Origin: Amorphophallus konjac
Lineage: Eukaryota > Streptophyta > Magnoliopsida > Alismatales > Araceae
Length of the DNA stretch: 64,000 bases
Reading direction: 5' to 3'
Assembly: GCA_022559845.1 (NCBI GenBank)
Contig: CM040118.1
Span: 231,865,224 to 231,929,223 of the forward strand
Part shown: positions 1 through 11,731 of the stretch, in pieces
Layout of the letters: each line of letters begins with the position of its first letter
How positions within the stretch are numbered: the stretch's first letter is position 1
Position numbers and translations under genes: made by a program
Notes under the pieces: model-generated
Seen by the model: only the letters and a program-made list of their open reading frames with translations
Databases searched by the model: none
Told to the model about the DNA's origin: nothing

Positions 1-1
1 T

Positions 2-2619
2 CGACAATTGAATCAACTCGCCATCAAGAATAAATATCCATTGCCGCGGATTGATGAATTATTCGACCAGATTTCTGGAGCGCGATATTTCTCAAAGATC
101 GATCTTCGATCTGGTTATCATCAATTAAAGATCAAAGAAAGTGATATTCACAAGACTGCATTCCGGAGTAGGTATGGACATTACGAGTTCACCATTATGC
201 CTTTTGATTTAACAAATGCGCCTGCTGCATTCATGCAATTGATGAACAACGTATTCAGGCCGTACCTCGATCAATTTGTGGTTGTATTCATCGACGACAT
301 TTTGATCTACTCCAAGTCCAAGGAAGAACATGAAGAACATCTCAAGAAGGCCCTTCAATTATTAAGAGATCACAAGCTTTATGCCAAATTAAGCAAGTGT
401 GATTTCTGGTTGGAGGAAGTTTCTTTTCTTGGTCACATAATTTCCCGGAACGGTATCGTCGTCGATCCTTCAAAGGTCAAGGCTATAAAGAACTGGGAAA
501 GACCTACTAGTATGATAGAAATTCGAAGCTTCTTGGGATTGGCTAGATATTATCAAAGATTTATCAAGTATTTCTCAAAGATCGCAGTATCTTTAACAAG
601 ATTGACAAGGAAGGAGAATCCTTTTATCTGGTCCGAGGAATGCGAGAAAAACTTTCAAACTTTAAAGGATTGTCTGACGACTGCTCCTATTCTCACATTA
701 CCTACGGAAGGAGGAGGATTTGAAGTATATGCTGATGCATCTGGAATTGGCCTAGGTTGCGTATTAATGCAACATGGCATGGTCATAGCTTATTCCTCAC
801 GGCAATTGAAGAAGCACGAGGAAAATTATCCCGTACATGACCTAGAACTGACAGCTGTGGTCTTTGCTTTGAAGATCTGGCGACATTACCTCTATGGCAA
901 AGCCTTTACGGTGTATTCTGATCACAAGAGTCTCAAATATTTATTCTCTCAAAAGGAGCTCAATATGAGACAAAGACGGTGGTTGGAATATTTAAAGGAT
1001 TTTGATTTCTCTATACAATATCATCCCGGAAAAGGTAATGCCGTAGCTGATGCACTTAGCAGGAAGCCGATGGCTTTATTATCGAGCATGATGGTTAAAG
1101 AATGGAATCTACTTGAAGAAATGGCCACCTTAAACCTCAATATGAAGGAGAAGGAAGGCTGAGTCTTTATTAAAAATATTCGACTCCAACCCGAGTTACT
1201 CTCGGAAATCAAGGAACGGCAAGTTGATGATCCGATGATCGTGGAAATCAAAGACAAATTAGATCAACGACCGGATTCCTTCTAGCTAATGATGGAAGGC
1301 TATTATTCAAAGGAAGAACTTGTATACCCGATTGTTCTACTATCAAGGGTAAAATCCTAGAGGAAGCACATCGGTCAAGGTACACTATTCACCCCGGTGC
1401 TATAAAAATGTACCAAGACCTCAAGAGAACATTCTGGTGGCCGAATATGAAGAGAGAGGTAGCCGAGTTCGTAAGTTGATGTTTGGTATGTCAACAAGTT
1501 AAAGCCGAGCACCTCAAACCAGCTGGTAAACTCAAGCCTCTCGAAATACCGGAATGGAAATGTGATAGTATCGGTATGGACTTCATTGTTGGATTACCGA
1601 AGACCCGAAGTGGTTTCGATGCTATATGGGTAATTATGGACCGGTTAACCAAGTCTGCTCACTTCTTACCTATCAAGATTAAATGGACCGTGGATGTTCT
1701 AGCCGCCTTATATATCAAGTAGATCGTAAGGCTGCACGGTATTCCAAGCTTTATTATTTCGGACCGAGATCCTAGATTCACCTCTCATTTATGGAAGGGT
1801 TTACAATCGTCTATGGGTACTAGACTAAGGTTTAGTACGGCTTTTCACCCTCAGACGGATGGACAAACTGAGAGGACGAATCAAATTATTGAAGATATGT
1901 TGAGAGCCTACATGATTGACTTCGGTGGTAGTTGGCATGAACACTTACCGCTGATTGAGTTCGCTTATAACAATAGCTATCAGTCGAGTATTCAAATGGC
2001 ACCATTCGAAGCATTATATGGCCAAAGTTGCAGATCGCCTCTATGCTGGAGCGAGGTTGGTGATAAGGGATTGCTTGGTCCCGACATTGTACAAGACACA
2101 ACCAACAAAATCCAGTTAATACAAGAAAGGCTAAAGGTCGCCCAATCAAGGTAAAAGAGCTATGCCGACAATCGGAGGAGAGACCTTGAATTCCAAGTGG
2201 GGGAGCATGTCTTCTTAAAGATCTCACCCACCCGTGGAATTAGATGATTCGACATCAAAGGAAAGCTAAGTCCGAGATTTATCAGCCCTTTTGAGATTCT
2301 GGAAAGAATCGGTGAGGTAGCATACAAGCTGGCCTTACCTCCTCAACTGGCCGGTGTACACGACATATTTCATGTATCCATGCTAAGGAAATACGTCTAT
2401 GATCCTTCACATGTGATTCAATTTGAAGAATTGAAACTCCAAAAGGACTTATCTTATGAAGAAAGACCGATCAAGATACTAGATCGGAAATTACACTAAC
2501 TGAGAAATCGGGCCATACCGATGGTGAAAGTCCAATGGAGCAAGCGTGGATTCGAGGAAGCAACCTGGGAATTGGAAGAATCCATCAAGAAGAAATACCC
2601 GGATTTAATCTCATGTTAG
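2..2619 (+). pseudogene. G1A gypsy pol, 3' part (RT, RNase H, integrase, chromodomain tail)
   Basis: This is the 3' two thirds of a Ty3/gypsy chromovirus polyprotein; the window edge cuts it inside reverse transcriptase. Visible in order: RT with the FIDD catalytic pair near 287-298, RNase H with DASG near 730 and [10 protein letters not shown] near 910, an integrase zinc region ending CQQVKAEH near 1490, the core with GMDFIVGLP and DRDPRFTS, and a C-terminal tail with a chromodomain-like EEATWE stretch. It is dead: TGA at 1160, a one-base loss near 1277 that moves the frame, then TGA 1477, TAG 1720, TAA 2152, TGA 2245 and TAA 2497. Its sister copy at 20114-21585 has sense codons at the positions both cover. 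The tail architecture resembles the Tekay/Del lineage. Confidence 0.93.
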
Positions 2620-2691
2620 AAATTCGACCCTTCTACTCGAATTTTTGAATTTTAGTTGTATAATATAAATTTGGAGGACCAAATTTTTTTT

Positions 2692-2703
2692 AGTGGGGGA
2701 GGA
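2692..2703 (+). other. Polypurine tract of G1A
   Basis: Purine run AGTGGGGGAGGA directly before the LTR start TGTAGAAACC. It primes plus-strand DNA synthesis and fixes the 5' edge of the 3' LTR. Confidence 0.85.
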
Positions 2704-3233
2704 TGTAGAAACCCGATAATTAAAAATGAGAAATAAGTTTTTGAATTTCATTATGTAATTAAAATTTTCATGAAATAATCAAATTACATTTTTCCTATAT
2801 GAAATAAGCTAGTTAATTGAATTTACTTGAATTAACAAGAAGTAAATAGATATTAAATGCTTTAAACCTTAGATAAATCATAGTAAGCCCAATAAAAGTC
2901 CATATAATGGACTAGGATCACAATTGGCCCATTGGATAATCTAAAATGGGCTAGATTAATAGATTAAAGGATTTATTAAAGGTTAAATTGACCTAAATTC
3001 GTAACATGTGTTTAATATGATATTTAAGGGATTAAAATAACCTCATTTCTAGAAGATTGACTCCAGAATCAACCCTTACCTAACAGTCCACCTTGGACCA
3101 GCCGTTTTTATATTGTTTGAACACCTAAGATGGGTTAGATTAAGAGGAAAAATGGCATTTTTCTTCTAATTTGGACTTAATGGGTTTGGTGGAATTAGGT
3201 GAGAAATCTTGACAAATTTGGCCAAGTTTTTGC

Positions 3234-3241
3234 TATAAATA
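3234..3241 (+). promoter_or_regulatory. TATA box of the G1A LTR
   Basis: TATAAATA followed by a plausible transcribed leader. It lies about 530 bp into the LTR and upstream of the couplet array, so the array would be transcribed. Confidence 0.6.
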
Positions 3242-3534
3242 GAACCTCATTCGACCCTCAAACCATCTCTGGAGGTTAAGTATACGCTGCTGCGAAGATT
3301 GGTGGAGATTTGAAGGAAGATTTGGAAGATCAAAGGGTTTTCATATATTTGGAGATATTTCTTTAGATCCGTCTAAAGGTAGGTGTCTCTCAGGCTAAAC
3401 TCTAACTAAAGCATGCTATCTTGTGTCTTTTTCTGTCCTCTTTCCATTGATAACTCATTTATTAAATTCTATTCTGAAATGAGCAAGTTATGGTCATTTG
3501 ATTGGAGGGATATTCCCGTTTTTTCATCAGGTCC

Positions 3535-4065
3535 AGAACGTGCTATACCTCAGTAGCGCGTTATGAACGTGCCTGCCCGACCCAACGCGTTCATACAGAC
3601 CCCGCCACTTTTACCAAATTTTCAAAAATACACATATAATAATCTACTGTAATTTTTAAGGTCGCGCTATATATTTCTAGCGCGTTCTTCAAGAATGCGC
3701 TAGGTAATGCTAGCGCGTTCAGACATATGACCCCAGATGATCAGGGGTCAAAAATATAACACTTCTGGTATATTTATAAATATATATAAGGTAATTATAT
3801 ATATATAAGATGTTATATATGTAGTACGGTTCATTGGAATCCCATCTTTTGTCTAGTTTTCAAAATAATATAAAATATTTATCTATTCCAGATCGCGCTA
3901 GTATAGGGGAGTGCGTTCTTCCAGATCGCGCCAGTTCCCTATAGCGCGTTCTGAAAATTTTCCAAAATATTTTCAGTGATCAAAATATAATATTTTTAAT
4001 ATATATACGGTATTTATATATGATGTATGAACGCGACCCTGAGATATAGCGCGTTCACAGACAGT
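3535..4065 (+). repeat. Array of AGCGCGTTC / GAACGCGC couplets in the G1 LTR
   Basis: About ten short CpG-rich words occur in loosely opposed pairs separated by 10-20 nt, for example GGTCGCGCTA...TAGCGCGTTC near 3660-3690 and GAACGCGAC...AGCGCGTTC near 4030-4053. The intervening DNA is AT-rich. The same layout, with different core words, occurs in other LTR families of this window. Confidence 0.7.
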
Positions 4066-4564
4066 AACATCTTTTTAGCCTATAACTATTCTATTCTTTA
4101 TCATAATGATGTTTAAAAATTATTTCAGAATGTAGAAAGTTATTTTCTATCATATTGATGTATAAAAACTACTTTCAGCATGTTACATCTATTTTCTTAT
4201 CATATGACATATTAATATATGATTAAAAGCTAATATCTAAACTCATGATTTCAATTCATAAGTATATATGTTCTTTACTAAAAGTCGTTCTTTACTAAAA
4301 ATTGATGTTTTATGATTCTGAGATCAAGCTAAGATATTTAAAAATAAAACTACTATCTTAATTTTTCTTCCTACTTACCGTTCATTTTTGAACTCCACGA
4401 CTTAATGTCGTTAAACATGATCTCTTAAAATTGTTATCTACTTTCTTGCAACTTCTGAAATTTTGTCAAATCTGTGCTTATTACAAACAGCATATTCTTG
4501 AAAATCATTGGCCATATACATTAAAGTGGATGTCTAAACGTACTTGGGATCTTCGGATCCATAT

Positions 4565-4690
4565 GACTCAATGCCTAGCATTAATGGGGCCCGGTCTGGT
4601 CCTGGGGGGAGCGCCCGAAAGTACTTGTGCCCATGCGAGTTGATTGACCAACGGTGTGATATTGCACCGATATGCATGATAGATTTACTT
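4565..4690 (+). promoter_or_regulatory. LTR block conserved between G1 and G4
   Basis: The stretch around GGTCCTGGGGGGAGC and AAGTACTTGTGCCCATG matches, in opposite orientation, 25020-25115 and 32440-32530 in the G4 LTRs, while the flanking LTR sequence has diverged. The function is unknown; a conserved transcribed or processing signal is an inference. Confidence 0.55.
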
Positions 4691-5279
4691 GATACGACAT
4701 TCCACTACTCGTACTTGTTTACTTGTTTACATGATTACTTGAAAAGTTACATGAATTACTTGACTTGCGTGAAATGGTCAATTACATGAAATTCCTTACT
4801 TGTTCAAAGTCATTACTTGGAAATTCATCTTGATATCATGTTATCTCAATTACTTGAAAATTCCATTCATGTTTGTACACTTCCCAATACAAGTTAGAAA
4901 ATTGTTTAAATTGTTAATACTTAAAGCATGCCTGGTTCTTAGAGATATAAAATCCTACTGAGCTTTTAGATCACCCTACGTTTTGGTTAATTGTTGCAGG
5001 AAATGAAAATGAACAAGGGAATGGACAAGAGTGAGAGAGTGATTTTTTCCTATGTTTATGTAGATCATTAGTGTTTTTACAAGAACGATGTACTTTGGTA
5101 TTGAAAGTTTGTAATTGCCTTTATGGCTTCTCAATTAGTGTTGTAAACTTCATTTTGATGGAATAAAGGTACCATTTTCCCGTTCATTTCTGTCTTTAGA
5201 TATAAAATTGTACATGCTCTGATTGACACGATTGTTTACGACTCGTCGCGCCCTCGATATTCCGCGTCGGGGCGTGACA

Positions 5280-5950
5280 TGGAGTGTGTTTACGACTCAT
5301 CGCGCCCTCATTTTTCATTTCTAGCCTTTTTGTTTGCCTTTTGTGCTCTGTGCACGCAAGGTGTTTGCACACAGTTCACTCCTGTGTGTGGGTTGCTCGG
5401 GGAAACCTAAGTGTGGAGGTTGTTCCTCCGGTGTTCCCTCTGTGTGTTCAGAGGAAGAGAGGATTGTTCTCTGGGTTGTGAGCAGTGGGTTGCTATTCAC
5501 AGGTCCCTCTATGTCTTCAGAGGAAGGGAGGATTTGTTCCTCCGGTCACTTCCAGTGGTAGTGGGTCTGGTCTTGCGGGTTGTAAGATCAGGGAGAAGGG
5601 ATTTGTTTCCCTTAGTTCAAGCTGTTAGTCAGCGTTTGTTGCAGACTGAGTCTGTGGTCTTGCATTTTGCAAGGGAAGCCTCACTCAGGTTTGAGTGAGG
5701 GGTGGACGTAGGCAGACTTGGTGTCTCACCGAACCACCTAAAAAATCCTATGTTCATCGTGGTTTGCTTGTGTGTGTTCGCGCTAAATGTTTGCTTAGGC
5801 CGCTTCAATAGTATTCATTCTGCACTGCATTCACTGTTATACGCTAAGTGTTCAAATGTTAGTCAAAGTAGAGTGTTAGTTTTAATTCTGCATAGTTTTT
5901 ATAGAGAGATCTATTCACCCCCCCTCTAGATCTCATACTTGCACCCAACA
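5280..5950 (+). mobile_element. C1 copia 5' LTR, 3' end only
   Basis: Only the last part of a SIRE/Maximus-like LTR remains, ending in ACCCAACA just before a primer site. It shares with the C5 LTR the repeated TCAGAGGAAGGGAGGA-type segments, the GTGAGGGGTGGACGTAG stretch and GAACCACCTAAAAAATC, and the C-rich run before its end. Related LTRs here are 1.9-2.8 kb, so most of U3 is missing. The left edge is uncertain: 5286-5311 repeats the last part of the G1 LTR. Confidence 0.8.
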
Positions 5951-5952
5951 AG

Positions 5953-5964
5953 TGGTATCAGAGC
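5953..5964 (+). other. Primer binding site of C1 (initiator Met tRNA)
   Basis: TGGTATCAGAGC, the standard match to the 3' end of plant initiator Met tRNA, lies two bases after the LTR end. It sets the direction of the element as plus. Confidence 0.95.
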
Positions 5965-6058
5965 GGGTCTCTGATTCATCAGATCCAACGATCTGCAGAG
6001 TAGTTCCTGCTATTTTGTTGCATACATTGTTTTGATTTATCGCATTAATCTAATTTCC

Positions 6059-7900
6059 ATGGCTCATCCACTTTTGTTCAACGGATCCAATTTTGATTCA
6101 TGGTTACGCAGCATGCGTAGATTCGTTAATTCTGTTGATCCTGAATTATGGAGTTTAATTACACATGGTACACACACATTACCTAAGAATAAGTCTAAGT
6201 GGACTGACACTCATAGATCACATAATATTGATAATGTCAGAGCACTAAAATTGATAAAAGATGCTATTGATACTGACATAATCCCTTGTTTCTCTATGTG
6301 CAACAATGCTAAAGAAATAGTCGACAATTTGATGGTTGTCAATAAGCAGGAGGAACAAGAATGCCTAATGGCAAACAAGAGTGATCACAACAGTGATCAA
6401 ATGGATGAGACATCATCTCAGGTAAATTCCGACACTGAAGAAATTTCATTTGATGAATTGTTTACTCTTTATGAAGAATTGTCAGAGAGATATAGGAAAA
6501 TAAAAACTGAAAACAAAAAATTGAAAAATTGAAAAATAAGGTTGAACAGAATAATTCCAACTCTCCATGTAAAAAGTGCTCACAATTGGAAGAGTTAAAT
6601 AAATCTTGTGAGTCTGATGTACGAATGTATAAGGAACAAATCTGTTTGCTGAAAAGTGAAAATAAAGAGTTCCTAAATAAAATGTTTGAACTAGAAGAAA
6701 AATTGAATGCAATGAATGATGATCAAATCTCTATCATTGGACTAGTTCAGAATGAAGAGATAATAAAAGAAAATGAAGAATTGAAGTAGTTAAACACTGC
6801 TATGTCTGAAAGGATACTAACTCTAGAAAAAGGAAAATGTGTAGTTGATAATGAATCTGAAAAATTGACTGTTATGGAAAAAGAGATCGAAGACTATAAA
6901 GCTACAAATGAAAATTTGAAAAATAGGTTAGAAGAATGTGAAGAGGAAATGTTTAGTTCTGAACTAAAATTTTAATCATTAGAGAATCAAATTTCAGACC
7001 TAAATGAGTCCGCGTCTAAATTTGTGAAAGGGAAAAATAATTTGGGTAGAATCTTGGGAAGCAAGATGAATCTCTAGGGAGAAGGGCTAGAATACAATTC
7101 TGAGAATAAGAAAAGGTTTGAAATAAGCTATACACACATTTTTTTCACAGCACAGAATCACCTAGTACTTCCAAAGATTCCCAAAACATGCCATGTATTC
7201 TAAGAACACTCATGTGAAAAATCATGCTTCAAAGAAAGTGAATGTATCATGTCATTATTGTGGCAAGCATGGCCATCATATGCATAATTGTTTTGACATG
7301 AAGAGGGATGATAGAATGCATGCTAGGAATTATCATGCTAAGAAATTCCCTGCTACTCAGAAAAAGAGCATTACATGTTTTCAATGTGATAAATCAGGAC
7401 ACATGGTTGCTCAGTGCTGGTTTGCAAATGGTAAGAAAAATTCTCAGTCAAAGTATGTTAAATTCCCGGCAAACCATCATGTTTTTAACAAAAATAAATT
7501 TGCTTCAAGAGGCCAGCATATGAAGTGCTTTAACTATGGGAAGTTGGGCCATAGGGCTAGTGAATGCTGGTCAGTTGTTGAAAGAAGAAAGTCTTCTTCA
7601 TGTTATAACTATGGAAAGCATGGCCATTCAATCAAGGACTGTTGGCAGAAAAAAAATTTCATGATAAAAATGATAACAAACCTCATCATTCACATAATTT
7701 CAGAAAACATGCTTATCAGAAACCTGTGAAAAATTTAGGATGTTGTCATTATTGTGGTCTTCTTGGGCATTCAATGTTTAATTGTTATTTGCTGAAACAT
7801 GATGATTTAAATGCTCTGAAGTCTTGGAGAACACCTATTAGAGATGTTACTAACTATTTAGGACCCAAGAATTCTTGGGTACCTATGTATGCAAAATGAG
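6059..7900 (+). pseudogene. C1 copia gag with coiled coil and five zinc knuckles
   Basis: The likely start is the ATG at 6059 (MAHPLLFNGSNFDSW, a copia gag opening); an upstream ATG at 6032 is in frame but lacks family support. After about 110 residues the protein goes straight from CNNAKEIVD to an acidic linker and a long Lys/Glu-rich coiled coil (6350-7070). The usual UBN2 core seen in C5 is absent. Then come five CCHC knuckles (7247-7800); the third and fourth have Tyr in place of the second Cys. It closes with GPKNSWVPMYAK and a stop. Breaks: a frameshift near 6530 and stops near 6787, 6973 and 7075. No pol follows. Confidence 0.85.
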
Positions 7901-8574
7901 ATTTATTTTTGCAGGTGTGCCTTGGAGTCACAAGAAATAAAGAGGGGTTCAATAAACCAAGGTACCTATGTACAGTAAAACCCCAAATCTTGCATTCTCA
8001 TTGAACATTTGCTGCATATACAATTTGCATAGTCATGCATAGTTGTGAAAAATTCATTTACACTCTCATGTACAGGTTGAGAAACCTGCATAGGTCATTT
8101 GCATTGGTTTCAATGAGTTTCTCTATCCATATATTGGTCTGCTCATGTAGGCATTAGATTGAGAGCAAATTGCATTCATTGAACAGCCTGTTGCATATTT
8201 CTTCACATGTGCATATGTCATTTGCACTGTTCTAATGAGTCTCTTGTGCACATATCTGTTGCATACAATTTTTATATCTGAATTGTATATAAGATTGCAT
8301 TTCACTTGTCATGCATTTTTTTTGACTCCAATGGTATATAAAATGGCGAGTTACCAAAGGACAGATGCAGTCTGTCTGGAAGTTCTTACTAAGCGTGAGG
8401 TGGTCATGTGACCAAAGTTCTCCGCCTAGTACTATGGGTCTATGGAGCAGTCTAGATTTTCATAAGCATACTTCAATAACTCCCTGCATGGTCTTCATGT
8501 CATTCATGATATCTCAATGGATTTAGATAGGGGGAGTCTATACATCTCACAGTTTAGACAATGCATACATTTAA
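7901..8574 (+). mobile_element. C1 3' noncoding region
   Basis: No open frame of note lies between the gag stop and the G3 LTR edge at 8575. The stretch holds the stem module at 8333-8433 and a polypurine-like TAGGGGGAGTCTATA near 8526. C2 has the same order after its gag, so the absence of pol is shared rather than a local accident. Confidence 0.65.
8333..8433 (+). repeat. Copia stem module, copy 1
   Basis: In gag orientation this copy opens ATGGTATATAAAATGGCGA (from 8331), has GTCTGTCTGGAAG in the middle and closes TCCGCCTAGTACTAT. ATGGTA can pair with TACTAT and GGCG with CGCC. Confidence 0.7.
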
Positions 8575-9159
8575 TGTAACGCCTCGAGATCCGATTACCA
8601 ATTAATGGGCATCTTTTTTTTCTTTTTCCATCAGACTTCAAAACATTACGTCGTACGAATCGCGAAAGCACAAATATATATATATATATATACATATATA
8701 TCCGCATGAGAGAGAGAGAAAAAAATCATAATTACATGAAATGTAAATAGCATCTCAACCATTCATAATCCAAAAAGATACATGTTCATTTTTCAAATAC
8801 ATATAAGTCCATACATGATCACCAATCCACAACCAATCCATGATATGAAAGATAAATATCCATAGTCTACCCTGATGAAGGGAGGACTAGAACTACTCCT
8901 TGGCCGCAGCCTCCTCCTCGACCTCCTCTACAACGTCCCCTGAAACGTATTCCAGAAGGGGATGAGTGTGACGCTCAGTAGGCAGCCTAATCAAATCGGG
9001 GTTAACTCGCATTCATATATCCAATTCATATACATAATTCAAATGTAATCTTTCTAGACCCCTCCAAAGTGACCCTAATAGGTCCGTCAAGAACCCAAGG
9101 ATAAATGGGTAAAGGATGGAACCCAAGTGGATCAAATTTGATGGGTTACATGAAACCAG

Positions 9160-9275
9160 ATTGGCCATCGGTCGACCGAACTAGGCCATCGGTCGACCGA
9201 ACTGTAACAAGTTACAGATCGGCCAACACTAGCAAATTCGGTTGATCGAAATGCCTAGGTCGATCGACCGAACTC
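9160..9275. repeat. CGGTCGACCG palindrome cluster
   Basis: GCCATCGGTCGACCGAACT occurs twice in direct order, followed by diverged copies (TTCGGTTGATCGAA, GGTCGATCGACCGAA). CGGTCGACCG is its own reverse complement. A similar pair occurs at about 48748-48782. Confidence 0.8.
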
Positions 9276-10109
9276 TGCTACAAATCTAGAAAAGCAAGCA
9301 ATTCAGTCCCAAAGGTGAAAGCCTAATGTTGCTCAAAATCCATTCATTCTCACCCGCTTAAAGGTAATCATACGTGAAAAATACATGTTTATTTTTTGAC
9401 ATATAAAATACCCGTGCATGCACTAAATCCACAATGAATGATTAGTTGCACATTTTCACATTTTCATGAGTTACACATTTTACGTTATTTATGGAACCAA
9501 ACAACTGCCGCAAACACAAGAGTCCCACACACACACAAACGAACGAAAGAGTACTGCGCAGACCCGAGAGCAAACTCCCACCAAGACTCCTGCAGCATGG
9601 GACGTTACATATCGCCATCCCCCGGGTCCTGTGGCATTACGTATCGACGTCCCTTGGGTTCTTTTAATTTCGCGGCGTTACGTATCGCCGTCCCGCAGAA
9701 CCGACCGAAGTCCAACCTCACAGAATGCGGCTATTTTCCATTCATAACATTTACATCGCATTCACATTCATATTCATATTACAATATTTGTATCATACTT
9801 TAATATTATGTTATCATAACATAAGCATGCCTCCATATGGTTTAAGTGGGCTAATCATACTCATAAGCTTATTGTTGTGAAATAGAACATGATCAGGTTA
9901 CCAGCAAGGTTTCCATATAAAAGAAGACAGGTTTATTTCTAGGTTACACATGCGTAGAAAATAATTCATAACTACAAGTGCATAATTTTTGTGAGCACGA
10001 AATTTTTATAGTGAGTTACTAACTTAATCTTCCATCATTTTCCCGTTTTTCAGATTTTTTTGAATTAGAATGGCCTCTCAAAACCCTATTTTTCTAGGTT
10101 TCTAGAAAT

Positions 10110-10335
10110 TGGGACAGATCCCCAGGTGCGTCGACACAGTCCAAGACTGTGTTGACACAGCCTTGCAGGTTTCAAAGGGGTGCGTCGACCCAGCCAGGGG
10201 CTGCATCGAAGCAGTCAATCCTCTGAAAGAGGCTGCATCGATGCAGCCAAGAGCTGCATTGACACAGTCAGCACTCTGAAGAGGCTACGCCGATGCAGCC
10301 AAGAGCTACGTCGACACAGTCAGTGCAGAGACCCT
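10110..10335. repeat. GCGTCGACGCAG-type couplet array in the G3 LTR
   Basis: Six or more units pair a TCGA-centred word with its near complement, for example TCGACACAGTC-caa-GACTGTGTTGA at 10128-10153. GGCTGCATCGATGCAGCC at 10231-10248 is a perfect 18-nt palindrome. The array lies downstream of the minus-strand TATA box, so it would be in the transcript leader. Confidence 0.85.
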
Positions 10336-10736
10336 GATCTTCGATAAAAATTCATAGGAACCTCACGAAAGCACATAACTTGATTGACAAACCAGAAAAT
10401 AAACATAGTAGTCGATCTCACATACCCTTAGTCCCTCTTTAACGTATAGAAACTATTTAGAAATCGTTCTAATGCGTCGTTGACCCCTAAGATTTAAGGA
10501 CAGGTGCCTACCTTCAAGGTGTTAATCCGACGATCCAGGGATGAGATCCACACCCCAGCTCCTCCCAAAGCTTTTCCTTTCATCCTATGCACTACAGGAT
10601 CATCCTCCACCCGCCGGATCGTCCTCCCCTCGCAGAGTCAAGGTCCCTCACCCCTTTCTCACTCAAGAAGAACGGTAGAGGGTGGAGAGTTGAAGAGAAG
10701 GGTTGCTAAAGGCTTACTACCCATGAAACCTACCTC

Positions 10737-10745
10737 CTTATATGG
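10737..10745 (-). promoter_or_regulatory. Putative TATA box of the G3L LTR
   Basis: On the minus strand CCATATAAGG, about 940 bp into the LTR and upstream of the couplet arrays. The call rests on the motif and position only. Confidence 0.4.
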
Positions 10746-11678
10746 TTTCAAGCCTCCCTTGGTTTTTTCCCATGACCCACAAGGCTTAATCCCACTCCCA
10801 AGGTCACTGGTTGGAGAGAAGTTAATGCCATGCACCTCTTCGGGTTTGAAGAGGCGTGACCCTTCGTCCATCGGTCATAAATGCGGGTGGTCGCATTCTT
10901 CTGTTGAGATATGGGTTGGGACGTCTTCAGATGAAGTCGAGAGGACTTACAGATCTAACCTTGGGATATGGTTTCATAGAATTTTATCAACCCTAGCCCG
11001 AGTTATGATTTTCGCAAGATTAACATTTACTCTCCCCATTCCAGTCGCAACCTTTCGGTAGCCCGAGGTAATTAAGGTATAACTCTAGTATCCATGCAGA
11101 ATTTGGCCTCGATCTGAACAAAGATGATGTAGCTAGCATCCCATTCGAGATTATGGCCTTGGGTTCAGGTCATTTAAATAACTACAAGCAAAGTTATGAA
11201 TTTCTAATTAATTACGTGTGAATTTCCCCAGTAGTCACACCTCTACGTGACGGTTGGTAACCATGGGCTCATAACCTTGGATTCTGGTGTGAATTGGGTT
11301 TCCACCTCAACAAAAGAGTTTGGGTAAGGGCCCCAAAATTTCTAATGGACTTGGTTTCAGCCCATTTGGTTGACTATGGGCCAAGATGTCCTTATTTCAA
11401 CAAAGGATAGTGTTTTCTCTAACTATTTCGACCTATTATCATAAACTCCCTCTTATCCCCTATTAGGACTATTTTCCAGAAGTTATAATCTTCATCCAAG
11501 TTGTTCTTTACCCAAAGACTGTTACGTGGGCTTTGGTTTCACCTAACTCCGACCTTCCTAGGTTGAGTTATGAAATTCCCTAAAGATCCCCCAATATTCC
11601 GTTTAGATTTCTAGTTCATTGTGTTAATGGGCCTAAATTGTACCCAATTGGGCCAGTGCCCAATTGGTGGTCCTAACA

Positions 11679-11692
11679 TCCTCTCCCCCTTA
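11679..11692 (-). other. Polypurine tract of G3L
   Basis: On the minus strand TAAGGGGGAGAGGA directly before the LTR start; the plus copy at 15276-15288 is nearly the same. Confidence 0.85.
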
Positions 11693-11731
11693 TAAATAAT
11701 TTCATCCTCAAAATTATCTTGAAATTTAAGA

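Larger units (their letters stand above)
2704..5279 (+). mobile_element. G1A 3' LTR (2576 bp)
   Basis: The LTR opens TGTAGAAACC right after the polypurine tract and closes GGGGCGTGACA. The GGCGTGACA end is the same as the (reverse-complemented) end of the G4 LTRs, so G1 and G4 are related chromoviruses. The first 400 bp recur at 16850-17249. It holds a TATA box at 3234, an array of inverted couplets at 3535-4065 and a block shared with G4 near 4565-4690. The 5' LTR lies outside the window. Confidence 0.85.
8575..11678 (-). mobile_element. G3L gypsy 3' LTR (3104 bp)
   Basis: Read on the minus strand it begins TGTTAGGACC next to a polypurine tract and ends GAGGCGTTACA. The plus-strand copy at 15289-16752 has the same two ends, but G3L keeps about 1.6 kb that the other copy lost. 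That extra part holds the TATA box near 10740, the couplet array at 10110-10335 and the GTCGAC pairs at 9160-9275. Its clean edge at 8575 abuts C1 noncoding DNA, so G3 probably entered C1. Confidence 0.85.

Noticed and set aside
10504..11061. Open frame of 185 codons on the plus strand
   Set aside because: Antisense to the G3L LTR U3; no domain, and the matching G3R stretch is not open in this way.
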